Shown here: positions 18,531 to 26,179 of the stretch, piece by piece
How the letters are laid out: each line of letters opens with the position of its first letter
Numbering within the stretch: the first letter of the stretch is position 1
Origin: Desulfolithobacter dissulfuricans
Lineage (GTDB): Bacteria > Desulfobacterota > Desulfobulbia > Desulfobulbales > Desulfobulbaceae
Reading direction: 5' to 3'
Assembly (NCBI RefSeq): GCF_025998535.1
Contig: NZ_AP024233.1
Location: forward strand, 3,496,001 to 3,560,000
Length of the DNA stretch: 64,000 nt
Program-made: the position numbers and the translations under genes
The notes under the pieces: model-generated
The model's database searches: none
The model's input: the letters and a program-made list of their open reading frames with translations, nothing else
What the model was told of the DNA's origin: nothing

Positions 18531-19767
18531 TGGTACGGGGAGCGGGTTTCTCCGGGATAATGGAAAGAGGCATGCCGGCCACAGGGGCGGCCACCGGCGA
18601 AACAATCAACCGATCACCCTCGTTCAGGCCATCCTGTACATAAATCCAGTCTGCATCCTTCCAGACCGGTTCGAGATGGCGGATGATGAGCCGGTCGTCC
18701 GGGTCGGCGAGCAGTACCGTGTTGTCGAGGCGGACAGCGGTTCTGGGCAGGCGGAAACAGTTTTTCAGGATCCTGCCGGTGATCGACGCCTTGACCGGTT
18801 GTTCGAGCAGCAGGGGCGGGGTGCGTTGCAGGGGGGCGGCAACTTCCACCACCAGTCTGGCCATGATTCCTGCCGGATCAATGTCGCCCAGTAGCCTGAG
18901 GATGCGTCCAGGAATTGGCGGTCCATCGGGGTCGGTGGCATCCCGTAATTCTACAGGTGCGCCGGGTTCGTTGCCATCAGGTAGATCGATGGCCTCAAGT
19001 GCCGAATGCGGCACTGCCAGCCTGACCCAGAATGCATCGGTGGCAGCCAGGATGGCCACGGTGGTCTGGGGTGAGACCAAACTGCCCACGGTCACATTTC
19101 GTTCCCGGACCACGGAGTTGAACGGCGCCCTGATCCGGGTCCGCTCCAGGTCCAGCCGGGCCCGGGCCACCTCGGTCTCGGCCGCGGCCAGGGCAGCCCG
19201 GGCCTTGTTGAGCTGCGGTTTGCGGAGGGCCAGATCCGCGGGTGCCTTGGTCAAGGCAGGAGAATCGTATTCCCGGATAAGTTCGAATTCCCGTCTGGCA
19301 ACCGCCTGGCTCCCTTCTTCCAGGCGCAGGTCCATGCGAACCTTTTCCAGGTTATGGGTGCTCCGTTCCAGGGTCAGCTGGTAATCGCGGTCATCAAGGG
19401 TCACGAGAATATCGCCGGCCTGAACCCTGCCGCCCGGTACCAGGTTGGGATGCACAGCCTGGACAATACCAGTGACCTGGGGCATCACTGCCAGTTCCCT
19501 GGCAGGAATGACCGTGCCCATGGCCTGGATAAGCGGCTGCGCATCCATCCTGTACAGGGGTCGTACCTGTACAGGAAGCTGCATTTTGCCGGGAAGTTCC
19601 CGCTTTATGGCAGGCCGGGAGTGAAGAATGTATCTGGATGCCATAAAACCGGCGGTAAGCAGGCCGATGATAACGCAAAACGCCAGAATTTTCTGGAGGA
19701 TATGGCGCCTGGGCGTCGGGGTATCCGGCGCAACCGGCTCTGTGCTGTTAACGGATGTATCGGTCAT
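18523..19767 (-). CDS. RND efflux periplasmic adaptor (membrane fusion protein)
   Basis: A 414-residue HlyD/AcrA-family adaptor. One N-terminal membrane anchor (about residues 25-45), a lipoyl/barrel half with PQVTGIVQAVHPNLVPGGRVQAG cut into two halves by a coiled-coil hairpin (about residues 125-205, rich in E, R, A and L), then RTRIRAPFNSVVRE and GSLVSPQ. It bridges the pump and the outer-membrane channel in the periplasm. It is the first gene of the adaptor-pump pair and overlaps the pump gene by 8 bp. Confidence 0.92.
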   Translation of the reverse strand: MTDTSVNSTEPVAPDTPTPRRHILQKILAFCVIIGLLTAGFMASRYILHSRPAIKRELPGKMQLPVQVRPLYRMDAQPLIQAMGTVIPARELAVMPQVTGIVQAVHPNLVPGGRVQAGDILVTLDDRDYQLTLERSTHNLEKVRMDLRLEEGSQAVARREFELIREYDSPALTKAPADLALRKPQLNKARAALAAAETEVARARLDLERTRIRAPFNSVVRERNVTVGSLVSPQTTVAILAATDAFWVRLAVPHSALEAIDLPDGNEPGAPVELRDATDPDGPPIPGRILRLLGDIDPAGIMARLVVEVAAPLQRTPPLLLEQPVKASITGRILKNCFRLPRTAVRLDNTVLLADPDDRLIIRHLEPVWKDADWIYVQDGLNEGDRLIVSPVAAPVAGMPLSIIPEKPAPRTNG

Positions 19768-19860
19768 CGCTGTTCCCGATTTTTTATTTTCCTATTGGTT
19801 TTTTCCACTATACCATACATGATGGCGTCGCAAAAAGTTCGATATACTGCGTTGTAGCGG

Positions 19861-20995
19861 GTGCGGCCAATGCAGGCGTACCACATGTGCGCCTCCGCCT
19901 GGCCGACACCGCTACGCCTCGGAGTCTCATTCCGTTCGTTCATCTGGATCACCGATCTCGGCGTTCCACTGGTCGTCGGACCATTGCTGGTGGTTACCTG
20001 CGTGATACTCTGGCTTTTGCGTCGCCAATGGCTGATCCCCACTGTTGACATCCAGCCTGGGAGCCTCGGCATCCTGCGTGCCTGGCAAGCTCGCCTTTCA
20101 TCGGCCGCGACCGGATGAGGCCGTCCTGCTCGAATCGTCCTATTTTTTTCCCAGCGGTCACGCCACTATGGCGGTAGCCTTTTACGGCTTCCTGGGTTAT
20201 CTGTTGATCCGTTCCGCCAAGCAGTGGAAGATCCGGGTCAATCTGTTTTTTCTGACCTGCATCCCGATTCTGTTGATCGGCCTGAGCCGCATCGTTCTGG
20301 GTGTGCACTATCTGAGTGACGTCTGGTCCGGCTATCTGGTCGGGACGCTATGGCTGATTATCGGGATCAGCCTGAGCGAATGGCTGACTGCCAGAGGTCG
20401 GCTTGACTGGCAGTACCGGACCGAACCTGGAAGGCGCTGGTTGGCGCTCGGACTGGGCGTTGCCGCGGCGATCTGGTATCTTGCCTTCGCTATATTGGCA
20501 AGAGATTCCGAAGCGCTGTTGTCCAGCCTGCGGGAGGCCGGCTGGTACGCCGCCGACAAAGTCAACCTGGAAAACATGATACGGCTGGTAAAACAGGGCA
20601 TGGATTGTGCCACCGCGCCGCTGGCGCCGGCCTTTTGGAACGGGCGCATCAATGATTTTGCCCTGGAAAGACCCATACAGCGCGGAAACAGCAAGGTTGT
20701 CGCCACTATCCGGCTCTGGCAGACATCGTATCGAATGGCCGGGAGTCAGATACTCGTGGGTATAGCCAGGGGATATGATGGCATCCAGTGGGGATTGCTG
20801 CATCATATCCTGCCCGATGTCGATGCCGCTGCCGATCTGTTTATCGAAGCACTGAAAAATGGCAGGAAGGGACGACGCAGCTGCCGGTTACCCCTGGTAG
20901 AGCCGGTGATAGGCAGGTATTTGATGGGCGGCCGTTTTTTCGCCCGCGGGGAGTTGTGGCCGTTGCCGTGTTTGCGCCAGCACGACCAGCAATGA
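19861..20995 (+). pseudogene. PAP2 phosphatase-LssY_C protein, frameshifted and 5'-truncated
   Basis: The first part (about 19915-20040) reads FIWITDLGVPLVVGPLL, a PAP2 N-terminus. A shift of frame near 20040-20045 is needed to continue into AFHRPRP, PSGHATMAVAFYGFLGYLL and SRIVLGVHYLSDVWSG, the three phosphatase motifs. A C-terminal LssY domain follows (FWNGRINDFALERP, LLHHILPDVDAAADLF, GGRFFARGELW). Intact relatives often carry a DedA-type domain in front; here that is missing. It lies on the strand opposite to the efflux genes between adaptor and outer-membrane genes. I judge it decayed. Confidence 0.75.
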
Positions 20996-21046
20996 TCTGG
21001 GTGCTCATCACACTCGGCATCACCCTGGTGCTGGCTGCCGAACTGG

Positions 21047-21196
21047 CCAACGGAACAAAAGCTTACCTTCGGTGACCGGTTGGCGGTCCGGGTCGCCGTA
21101 TTTGATGGCAGATGGCGATTTATCGTCTGGTTCAGCCTGTTCCTCTGGATAACCATCAATTCGCTGGTATTGCTCTGGCGACCACGGCCGAAATGA
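21047..21196 (+). pseudogene. DUF1003-family membrane protein fragment
   Basis: A 49-codon open stretch reads LTFGDRLAVRVAVFDGRW, then a hydrophobic helix ending NSLVLLWRPRPK and a stop. The order LTxGxR.. DxVAxFxGxW.. helix.. NSLVLL resembles the start of DUF1003 proteins, which normally continue with a second helix. Start codon and second half are missing, so this is a remnant. It follows directly after the LssY pseudogene and adds to the rubble at this locus. Confidence 0.5.
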
Positions 21197-21256
21197 CCTG
21201 CGATTTGCCGGACGAAACTTTCTGGTCCATGCGCAGCAACGGACGTCTCCAGCTGA

Positions 21257-22660
21257 TCAATTACGGCCGGTCCTATCGTTCAGGCTGTCTGTCCATGTGC
21301 CGCCCAGGGCTTTGTACAGGGTGATGCGTGTTTTGAGCAGGTCGGCCCGGACCTTGATCAGCTCACGGCTCAGGTTGAGGGTGTCTGTCTGCGCCCGCAG
21401 CACGGACAGCACATCTTCCCGGCCGTTGAGATAGCGCCAGACAGTTTCTTTGCCGGTCATATCCGAGAGTTGTATCTGTGCTTCAAGGTTCAGCACGGTC
21501 TGGTTGAGCTCATGTTCCCTGCTCAGCGCATCTTCCACTTCCCGGATTGCCTTCAGCACGGTGCCCCGGTAGGCGGCAAGCTGTTCATCGATCAAGGCTC
21601 TGGTTCTCTCCACTTCGGCCTGGCGCCGGGAACCATCAAAGAGGGGGGCCGTAAGGTCGGCCGCCAGGTTGAGGAGCCAGGAGTCAAGCAGGGCATGAAT
21701 GGCCTGGGAATTCAGGTTCAGGGAGGTGTTGAGTCGCAGCTGCGGCAACCGCTCGGCCCTGGCGGCAACATTACTTAAGGACGCACTTTGCAGACGCAAC
21801 GCTGCCGCTCGCACGTCGGGACGCCGGGAAAGAAGATCAGCCGGGAGGCCTGGATCCGGGATGGGCGGGGTATCAGGAAACTGTTTCTGTTCAAGCTCCG
21901 GTTTGTTGCCGGGCGGTTGCCCCATGAGCAGGGCCAGTTGACTTTGGAGGAGTTCTTTTCTGCCTTGCAGGGCGATCTGTGCTCCGGCAACGGATCTGAT
22001 GTTCCGGCTCTGCAGGAAGATATCCCGGGCCGATGCCTGACCCGCGGCAAAGCGCAGTCTGGTTGCCTCGAGCAGCTGCCGGTTGACATTCAGCTGTCTT
22101 TCAAAAAGCTCCTCCTGCTGCAGCACTGCAAGCAGGTCAATCCACAGCTCACCGATCCGGCCGCTCAGGCTGAGGGCCATGGCATCCATCTCGGCCCGGC
22201 CGGCCTGGATGTCCAGCCGGCCCCGGGCCACGTCGGCCCGTACCCGTCCCCACAGATCAACTTCATATCCTGCGGTAAGTCCCAGGGAAAAAGAATCCGA
22301 AGTCCAGGTGTCTCCGGTCTGATCCCTTCCCTGGTTCCGGGCCGCGCCTGCCGACGCCTGCAGTTCGGGATACAGGGGTGATTGTGCAGCTTTGGCAAGG
22401 GCTTTTGCCTGGTTCAGCCGGGCCCAGGCACCCTGGAGGTCGAGATTTTCGGCCAGTCCGGCCTGGATGAAACGGGCAAGCTCCGGGCTTTTGAAATCCG
22501 TCCACCAGGGAGAGCCCGGCGGGTGGTTGCCGCCGGAACGGGAAAAATGTTCAGGCAGGGATTCTATCAGTGGCTCCAGCGGAACCGGTCTGCGGTCCTG
22601 GCAACCGGTGGTCAGAATCAGGCAGAGGAAAATCAGAGAGATAGGCCGAAAGACAGGCAT
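21257..22660 (-). CDS. outer-membrane efflux lipoprotein (NodT/TolC family)
   Basis: A 467-residue outer-membrane factor. The signal peptide ends in the lipobox LTTGC (Cys about residue 20). Two repeated OEP regions are visible, with LAENLDLQGAWARLNQAKALAKAAQSP-type helices in the first half and DLLSRRPDVRAAALRLQSAS starting the second, both hallmarks of NodT-type channels. It would form the trimeric exit duct for the RND pump. It is separated from the adaptor gene by about 1.5 kb of opposite-strand remnants, so it needs its own promoter upstream of 22660. Confidence 0.92.
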   Translation of the reverse strand: MPVFRPISLIFLCLILTTGCQDRRPVPLEPLIESLPEHFSRSGGNHPPGSPWWTDFKSPELARFIQAGLAENLDLQGAWARLNQAKALAKAAQSPLYPELQASAGAARNQGRDQTGDTWTSDSFSLGLTAGYEVDLWGRVRADVARGRLDIQAGRAEMDAMALSLSGRIGELWIDLLAVLQQEELFERQLNVNRQLLEATRLRFAAGQASARDIFLQSRNIRSVAGAQIALQGRKELLQSQLALLMGQPPGNKPELEQKQFPDTPPIPDPGLPADLLSRRPDVRAAALRLQSASLSNVAARAERLPQLRLNTSLNLNSQAIHALLDSWLLNLAADLTAPLFDGSRRQAEVERTRALIDEQLAAYRGTVLKAIREVEDALSREHELNQTVLNLEAQIQLSDMTGKETVWRYLNGREDVLSVLRAQTDTLNLSRELIKVRADLLKTRITLYKALGGTWTDSLNDRTGRN

Positions 22661-22737
22661 GAATTCAGGTGGCGGTGTGCCAGCGCATCAGCGTGACGGG
22701 AAGGGGCACGGTGTGGGGAGGTCCTGGAATTTGACAA

Positions 22738-22766
22738 TTGACAACTGCGCTAAAATACGATAAATT
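22738..22766 (+). promoter_or_regulatory. promoter of the AcsE-like methyltransferase gene
   Basis: TTGACA at 22738-22743 and TAAATT at 22761-22766 with a 17-bp spacer. A second TTGACA lies at 22731-22736. The gene starts 80 bp downstream after a good ribosome site (AAAGGAG). Confidence 0.65.
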
Positions 22767-22845
22767 ATCACGTTCCAAATACCTGCCGAGACAGAGCATC
22801 CATTGGATAGTATACATGTAATGATTCTAACAAAGGAGAAAACAA

Positions 22846-23742
22846 ATGGCAATGACGGTTAAGGCTATTGCAGAAAGTATCAATATCATGGGCAAGAGAA
22901 GCGGTGGAGCCATGAAGGAACGTAATCCCGGCCCCATTCAGGAGATGGCCAGGGAGGAGACCGATGCCGGTGCCAGCTATCTTGACCTCAATATCGGACC
23001 GGCCCGCAAGGACGGCACCGATCTGATGCCGTGGGTGGTGGAGACGGTCCAGGAAGCAGTCGATACGCCGCTCTGCCTCGACACCACCAATACCGATGCC
23101 ATGGCTGCAGGTTTCAAGGTGGTCAAGAACAAGACCCAGGCCATCATGAACTCCATCTCGGTCCAGCCCGAGCGGATGGAGGCCCTGATTCCGGTGGCCG
23201 CCGAGGCCGGTTGCGACGTCATTGCCCTGCTCTGGGGACCCGATGGCATGCCCCGCGATTCCAACGAGCGCGCCGCCATGGCTGTGGACCTGATGATGGC
23301 CCTCAACGAGGCCGGTATCCCCAATGAGAAGATCCTCTTTGATCCCATCGGCACGCCCATTACCCTGGGTGCTGACCAGATCGCCTCCGGGCTCGAGTTC
23401 ATGATGATGCTTCCCGACATTGCCCCGGGTGCCGGATCCACGGTCGGACTCTCCAATGTATCCAACGGTGTGGCCGAGCATCTGCGCAAGTACCTGGACC
23501 GGACCTACCTGATCATGCTGATGAAGTATGGTATCACCACCGCCATTGTCAACTCCTATGACGAGGAGCTGATGGCCATCTGCCGCGGAGAGCGTCAGGA
23601 ACTGGTGGACCTGGTCCATGGCATGATGGACGGTAACGATCCGGATCCGTCCACCCTGGAGGGTACAGCCCTTGAGCATTACAAGACCTACAAGGCCCTG
23701 TCCGGCCAGACCGTGTTCTCCGAGTCGTGGCTTGAGCTGTAA
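22846..23742 (+). CDS. acsE: methyltetrahydrofolate:corrinoid methyltransferase (AcsE-like)
   Basis: A 298-residue cytoplasmic TIM-barrel enzyme of the pterin-binding (DHPS-like) family. It moves a methyl group from methyl-tetrahydrofolate to a corrinoid protein, as in the Wood-Ljungdahl pathway. Seen: GASYLDLNIGPARKDG, the pterin-site DTTNTDAM, NSISVQPERM, LFDPIGTPITLG and GLSNVSNG, matching AcsE rather than folate-pathway DHPS or MetH alone. No other acs gene is nearby, so the corrinoid partner must be encoded elsewhere. Strong ribosome site AAAGGAG, nine bases before ATG. Confidence 0.88.
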   Translation: MAMTVKAIAESINIMGKRSGGAMKERNPGPIQEMAREETDAGASYLDLNIGPARKDGTDLMPWVVETVQEAVDTPLCLDTTNTDAMAAGFKVVKNKTQAIMNSISVQPERMEALIPVAAEAGCDVIALLWGPDGMPRDSNERAAMAVDLMMALNEAGIPNEKILFDPIGTPITLGADQIASGLEFMMMLPDIAPGAGSTVGLSNVSNGVAEHLRKYLDRTYLIMLMKYGITTAIVNSYDEELMAICRGERQELVDLVHGMMDGNDPDPSTLEGTALEHYKTYKALSGQTVFSESWLEL

Positions 23743-23835
23743 CTTGCTTTTTGCAGGCAGATATCGCCAGCGCTTGACAAAAGGGGATGCCGGCTCTCTT
23801 GGGGAGATGGTATCCCTTTACCTGATTTCCTGGCC

Positions 23836-24411
23836 ATGAACGATATTCCCGGCCATCATCTTGTATATGGGACCCTTACCGATTATCTGACCGGGGAGGA
23901 GTTGACCGATACCGATGATGAACGGTTCCGGCAGCAGCTGGCCCGGTTCATGGTCGAGGAAAAGGGCTATGAACCAGGCGAGCTGGAGCCACGGTTGTGT
24001 CTGGAGACGGTCTTTAACAAGACCTATGTCAAATCGACCATTGATCTGACGATTCGGCTTGACGGGAAAAGGGTCATGATTCTGCGCTATGGACCGGGCT
24101 CCCTGGTCACCCGGGAACGCTCTGCCGTGGCGGCGGCCCGGCTGCTGGAGCCGGCCTGCCGGATACCGCTGGCGGTGGTGACAAACGGTCGCGATGCCGA
24201 GCTCCTGGACACGGCCACCGGTGGTGTGCTGGCCAGGGGCATGGAAGGGATTCCGACCCGGGATCAATTGCTGGCCATGCTGCCGGAGCTGCTTTTTGAA
24301 CCCTTTACCGATCCGAAGCGGCGGGAAAAGGAAGAGCGGATCCTCAATGCCTTTGACCTGCAGGTCTGCTGCCGGGGCATGTCCTGTCCGACACCGCAGG
24401 CCGGGAAATGA
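23836..24411 (+). CDS. type I restriction R-subunit N-terminal-like domain protein
   Basis: A 191-residue protein resembling the stand-alone HSDR_N_2-type domain found in many sulfate-reducer and Geobacter-type genomes. Seen: VFNKTYVKSTIDLTIRLDGKRVMILRYGPGSL, fitting a PD-(D/E)xK-like nuclease core, followed by the AAARLLEP..PLAVVTNGRDAELLDTATG block typical of the family. The C-terminus has three Cys (CC, C). No helicase or methylase gene is adjacent, so it is not a complete restriction system. The start lacks a clear ribosome site. Function unknown. Confidence 0.65.
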   Translation: MNDIPGHHLVYGTLTDYLTGEELTDTDDERFRQQLARFMVEEKGYEPGELEPRLCLETVFNKTYVKSTIDLTIRLDGKRVMILRYGPGSLVTRERSAVAAARLLEPACRIPLAVVTNGRDAELLDTATGGVLARGMEGIPTRDQLLAMLPELLFEPFTDPKRREKEERILNAFDLQVCCRGMSCPTPQAGK

Positions 24412-24451
24412 GCGGCTACCTTCCGGCGACAATGAAACAGTGTTACGATGA

Positions 24452-24494
24452 ACACGAAGGGCACGAAGAAAAAAGCTGTTCGTGCCCTTCGTGT
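24452..24494. repeat. 16-bp perfect hairpin with CACGAAGG-type repeats
   Basis: ACACGAAGGGCACGAA (24452-24467) pairs perfectly with TTCGTGCCCTTCGTGT (24479-24494) across an 11-base loop. A third related unit CCTTCGTGG follows. This tandem CACGAAGG motif recalls dispersed intergenic repeats in related genomes; it may also end the upstream transcript. Confidence 0.55.
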
Positions 24495-24587
24495 CCTTCG
24501 TGGTTCTAAGCGAGTTGCTAAACGGATGTATCGAAAACCTCGACACTCATTCAAACAAAACAACGTTGACAATAAAGAGTACGTGAA

Positions 24588-25934
24588 ATGACAGAGAAAA
24601 CTGACTGGACTAAATCAAGCTGGCGCAACTTCACCGCCCTGCAGCAGCCCAACTGGCCCGACGAGGCCAAGGTGGACGAGGTGCTGCAGACCATCTCCAA
24701 CCTGCCGCCGCTGGTCTTTGCCGGCGAGATCCGCGATCTGAAGCTGCAGTTGGCCAAGGCCTCGGCCGGTGAGGCGTTTCTGCTCCAGGGGGGCGACTGT
24801 TCCGAAGAGTTTGCCCGCTGTACGGCGCCCAATATCCGCGAGACCTTGAAGGTGCTTCTGCAGATGGCCGTTATTCTGACCTATGCCGGCGGCAAGCCGG
24901 TGGTCAAGGTGGGGCGTATCGCCGGGCAGTATGCCAAGCCGCGCTCCAGCGACACCGAGATGGTCAACGGCATGGAGATCCCCTCCTACCGGGGTGACAT
25001 GGTCAACTCGGTGGAGCCGACCCCCGAGGCCCGGATTCCCAACCCGGAAAACATGCTCAAGGGCTACTACCTGGCCGCCTCGACACTGAATCTGCTGCGG
25101 GCTTTTACCCGGGGAGGTTTCGCCGCCCTGCACAGGGTCCAGGCCTGGAACCAGGAGTTTGTCAAACAGTCGCCCATGGGCCGTTCCTACGAGCGGCTGG
25201 CCAAACAGATCAGCCAGGCCATCAACTTCATGCAGACCATCGGTATCCCCACCGACACCCCGCAGTTTCGCCAGGCCCAGTTTTTCACCTCCCACGAGGC
25301 CCTGCTGCTGGGCTACGAGGAGGCCCTTACCAGGGAAGACTCCACCACCGGCGGCTGGTACGACTGCTCTGCCCACATGCTGTGGATCGGCGACCGGACC
25401 AGGCAGATCGACGGGGCCCACATCGAGTTTCTCCGCGGGGTCCTCAATCCCGTCGGCATGAAGGTCGGACCCAGGCATGATATCGACGAGATCCTGGCCA
25501 TCATCGAAAAGCTCAATCCGGACAACGAGCCCGGGCGCATGACACTTATCACCCGTTTCGGTGCCAGGGAGATCGAAAAGTATCTGCCGCCGCTCCTGCG
25601 GGCCATCAAGAAGGAGGGGATCAATGTGGTTTGGAGCTGCGATCCCATGCACGCCAACATCCGCAAAACCAGGTCGGGCCATAAGACCCGGAGTTTTGAC
25701 GATATCCTCTCCGAGCTGCGCTGTTTCTTCGAGCTCCACTGGGCCGAGGGCACGGTTCCCGGCGGGGTCCATTTCGAGCTGACCGGTGACGATGTCACCG
25801 AGTGCACCGGTGGTGCCCGCCAGCTCCTGGATGACCAGCTGGGCGAGAACTATCTCACCACCTGTGATCCGCGTCTCAATGCGGAGCAGTCCCTGGAGAT
25901 GGCCTTCCAGATCGCGGAAATGATCCGCAGCTGA
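24588..25934 (+). CDS. aroG: class II 3-deoxy-7-phosphoheptulonate (DAHP) synthase
   Basis: A 448-residue class II (plant/mycobacterial type) DAHP synthase, first enzyme of the shikimate pathway: PEP plus erythrose-4-phosphate gives DAHP. Characteristic blocks: FLLQGGDCSEEF with the metal-binding Cys (about residue 66), VGRIAGQYAKPRSSD, YRGDMVN, SHEALLLGYEEALTR, SAHMLWIGDRTRQ and WSCDPMHAN, plus GGVHFELTGDDVTECTGG with metal ligands. The N-terminus starts SWRNFTALQQPNWPD as in the family. Monocistronic: a hairpin precedes it and a terminator follows. The symbol is used inconsistently for class II enzymes. Confidence 0.94.
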   Translation: MTEKTDWTKSSWRNFTALQQPNWPDEAKVDEVLQTISNLPPLVFAGEIRDLKLQLAKASAGEAFLLQGGDCSEEFARCTAPNIRETLKVLLQMAVILTYAGGKPVVKVGRIAGQYAKPRSSDTEMVNGMEIPSYRGDMVNSVEPTPEARIPNPENMLKGYYLAASTLNLLRAFTRGGFAALHRVQAWNQEFVKQSPMGRSYERLAKQISQAINFMQTIGIPTDTPQFRQAQFFTSHEALLLGYEEALTREDSTTGGWYDCSAHMLWIGDRTRQIDGAHIEFLRGVLNPVGMKVGPRHDIDEILAIIEKLNPDNEPGRMTLITRFGAREIEKYLPPLLRAIKKEGINVVWSCDPMHANIRKTRSGHKTRSFDDILSELRCFFELHWAEGTVPGGVHFELTGDDVTECTGGARQLLDDQLGENYLTTCDPRLNAEQSLEMAFQIAEMIRS

Positions 25935-25941
25935 TGTTTGC

Positions 25942-25980
25942 GGCCGCCCGGTGAAATAATGCCGGGCGGCCTTTCTCTTT
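25942..25980 (+). terminator. rho-independent terminator of the DAHP synthase gene
   Basis: GGCCGCCCGG (25942-25951) pairs with CCGGGCGGCC (25962-25971), a 10-bp perfect stem with a 10-base loop, followed by TTTCTCTTT. Confidence 0.88.
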
Positions 25981-26179
25981 CAAGGGTCAACGTCCTGGTA
26001 CCGGACGGTCCAACGGGTGGCGGAAAAATCTATCTCCCCATTTTACCTGCTGGAGCAATGGATTTGAGGGATCTTCTCTCGATGTCCAGCCGTTCTTTAC
26101 CCGAGAAAAATGTTGTCGGACAACTAATCCGGGACGGCTTGGTTCTTGATTTTCTCTTTCGAGGTGCTATGCTTCGGGT

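Noticed and set aside
24452-24494. CRISPR-like short repeats
   Set aside because: Only three imperfect units without spacers of regular size; it is a hairpin repeat, not an array.
24615-25772. A 385-codon minus-strand frame opposite the DAHP synthase gene
   Set aside because: Shadow of a clear enzyme gene; no motif or ribosome site.
26146-26173. TTGATT-16-TATGCT as promoter for the heme-EAL gene
   Set aside because: The -10 would lie only seven bases before the start codon, leaving almost no leader; too weak to list.
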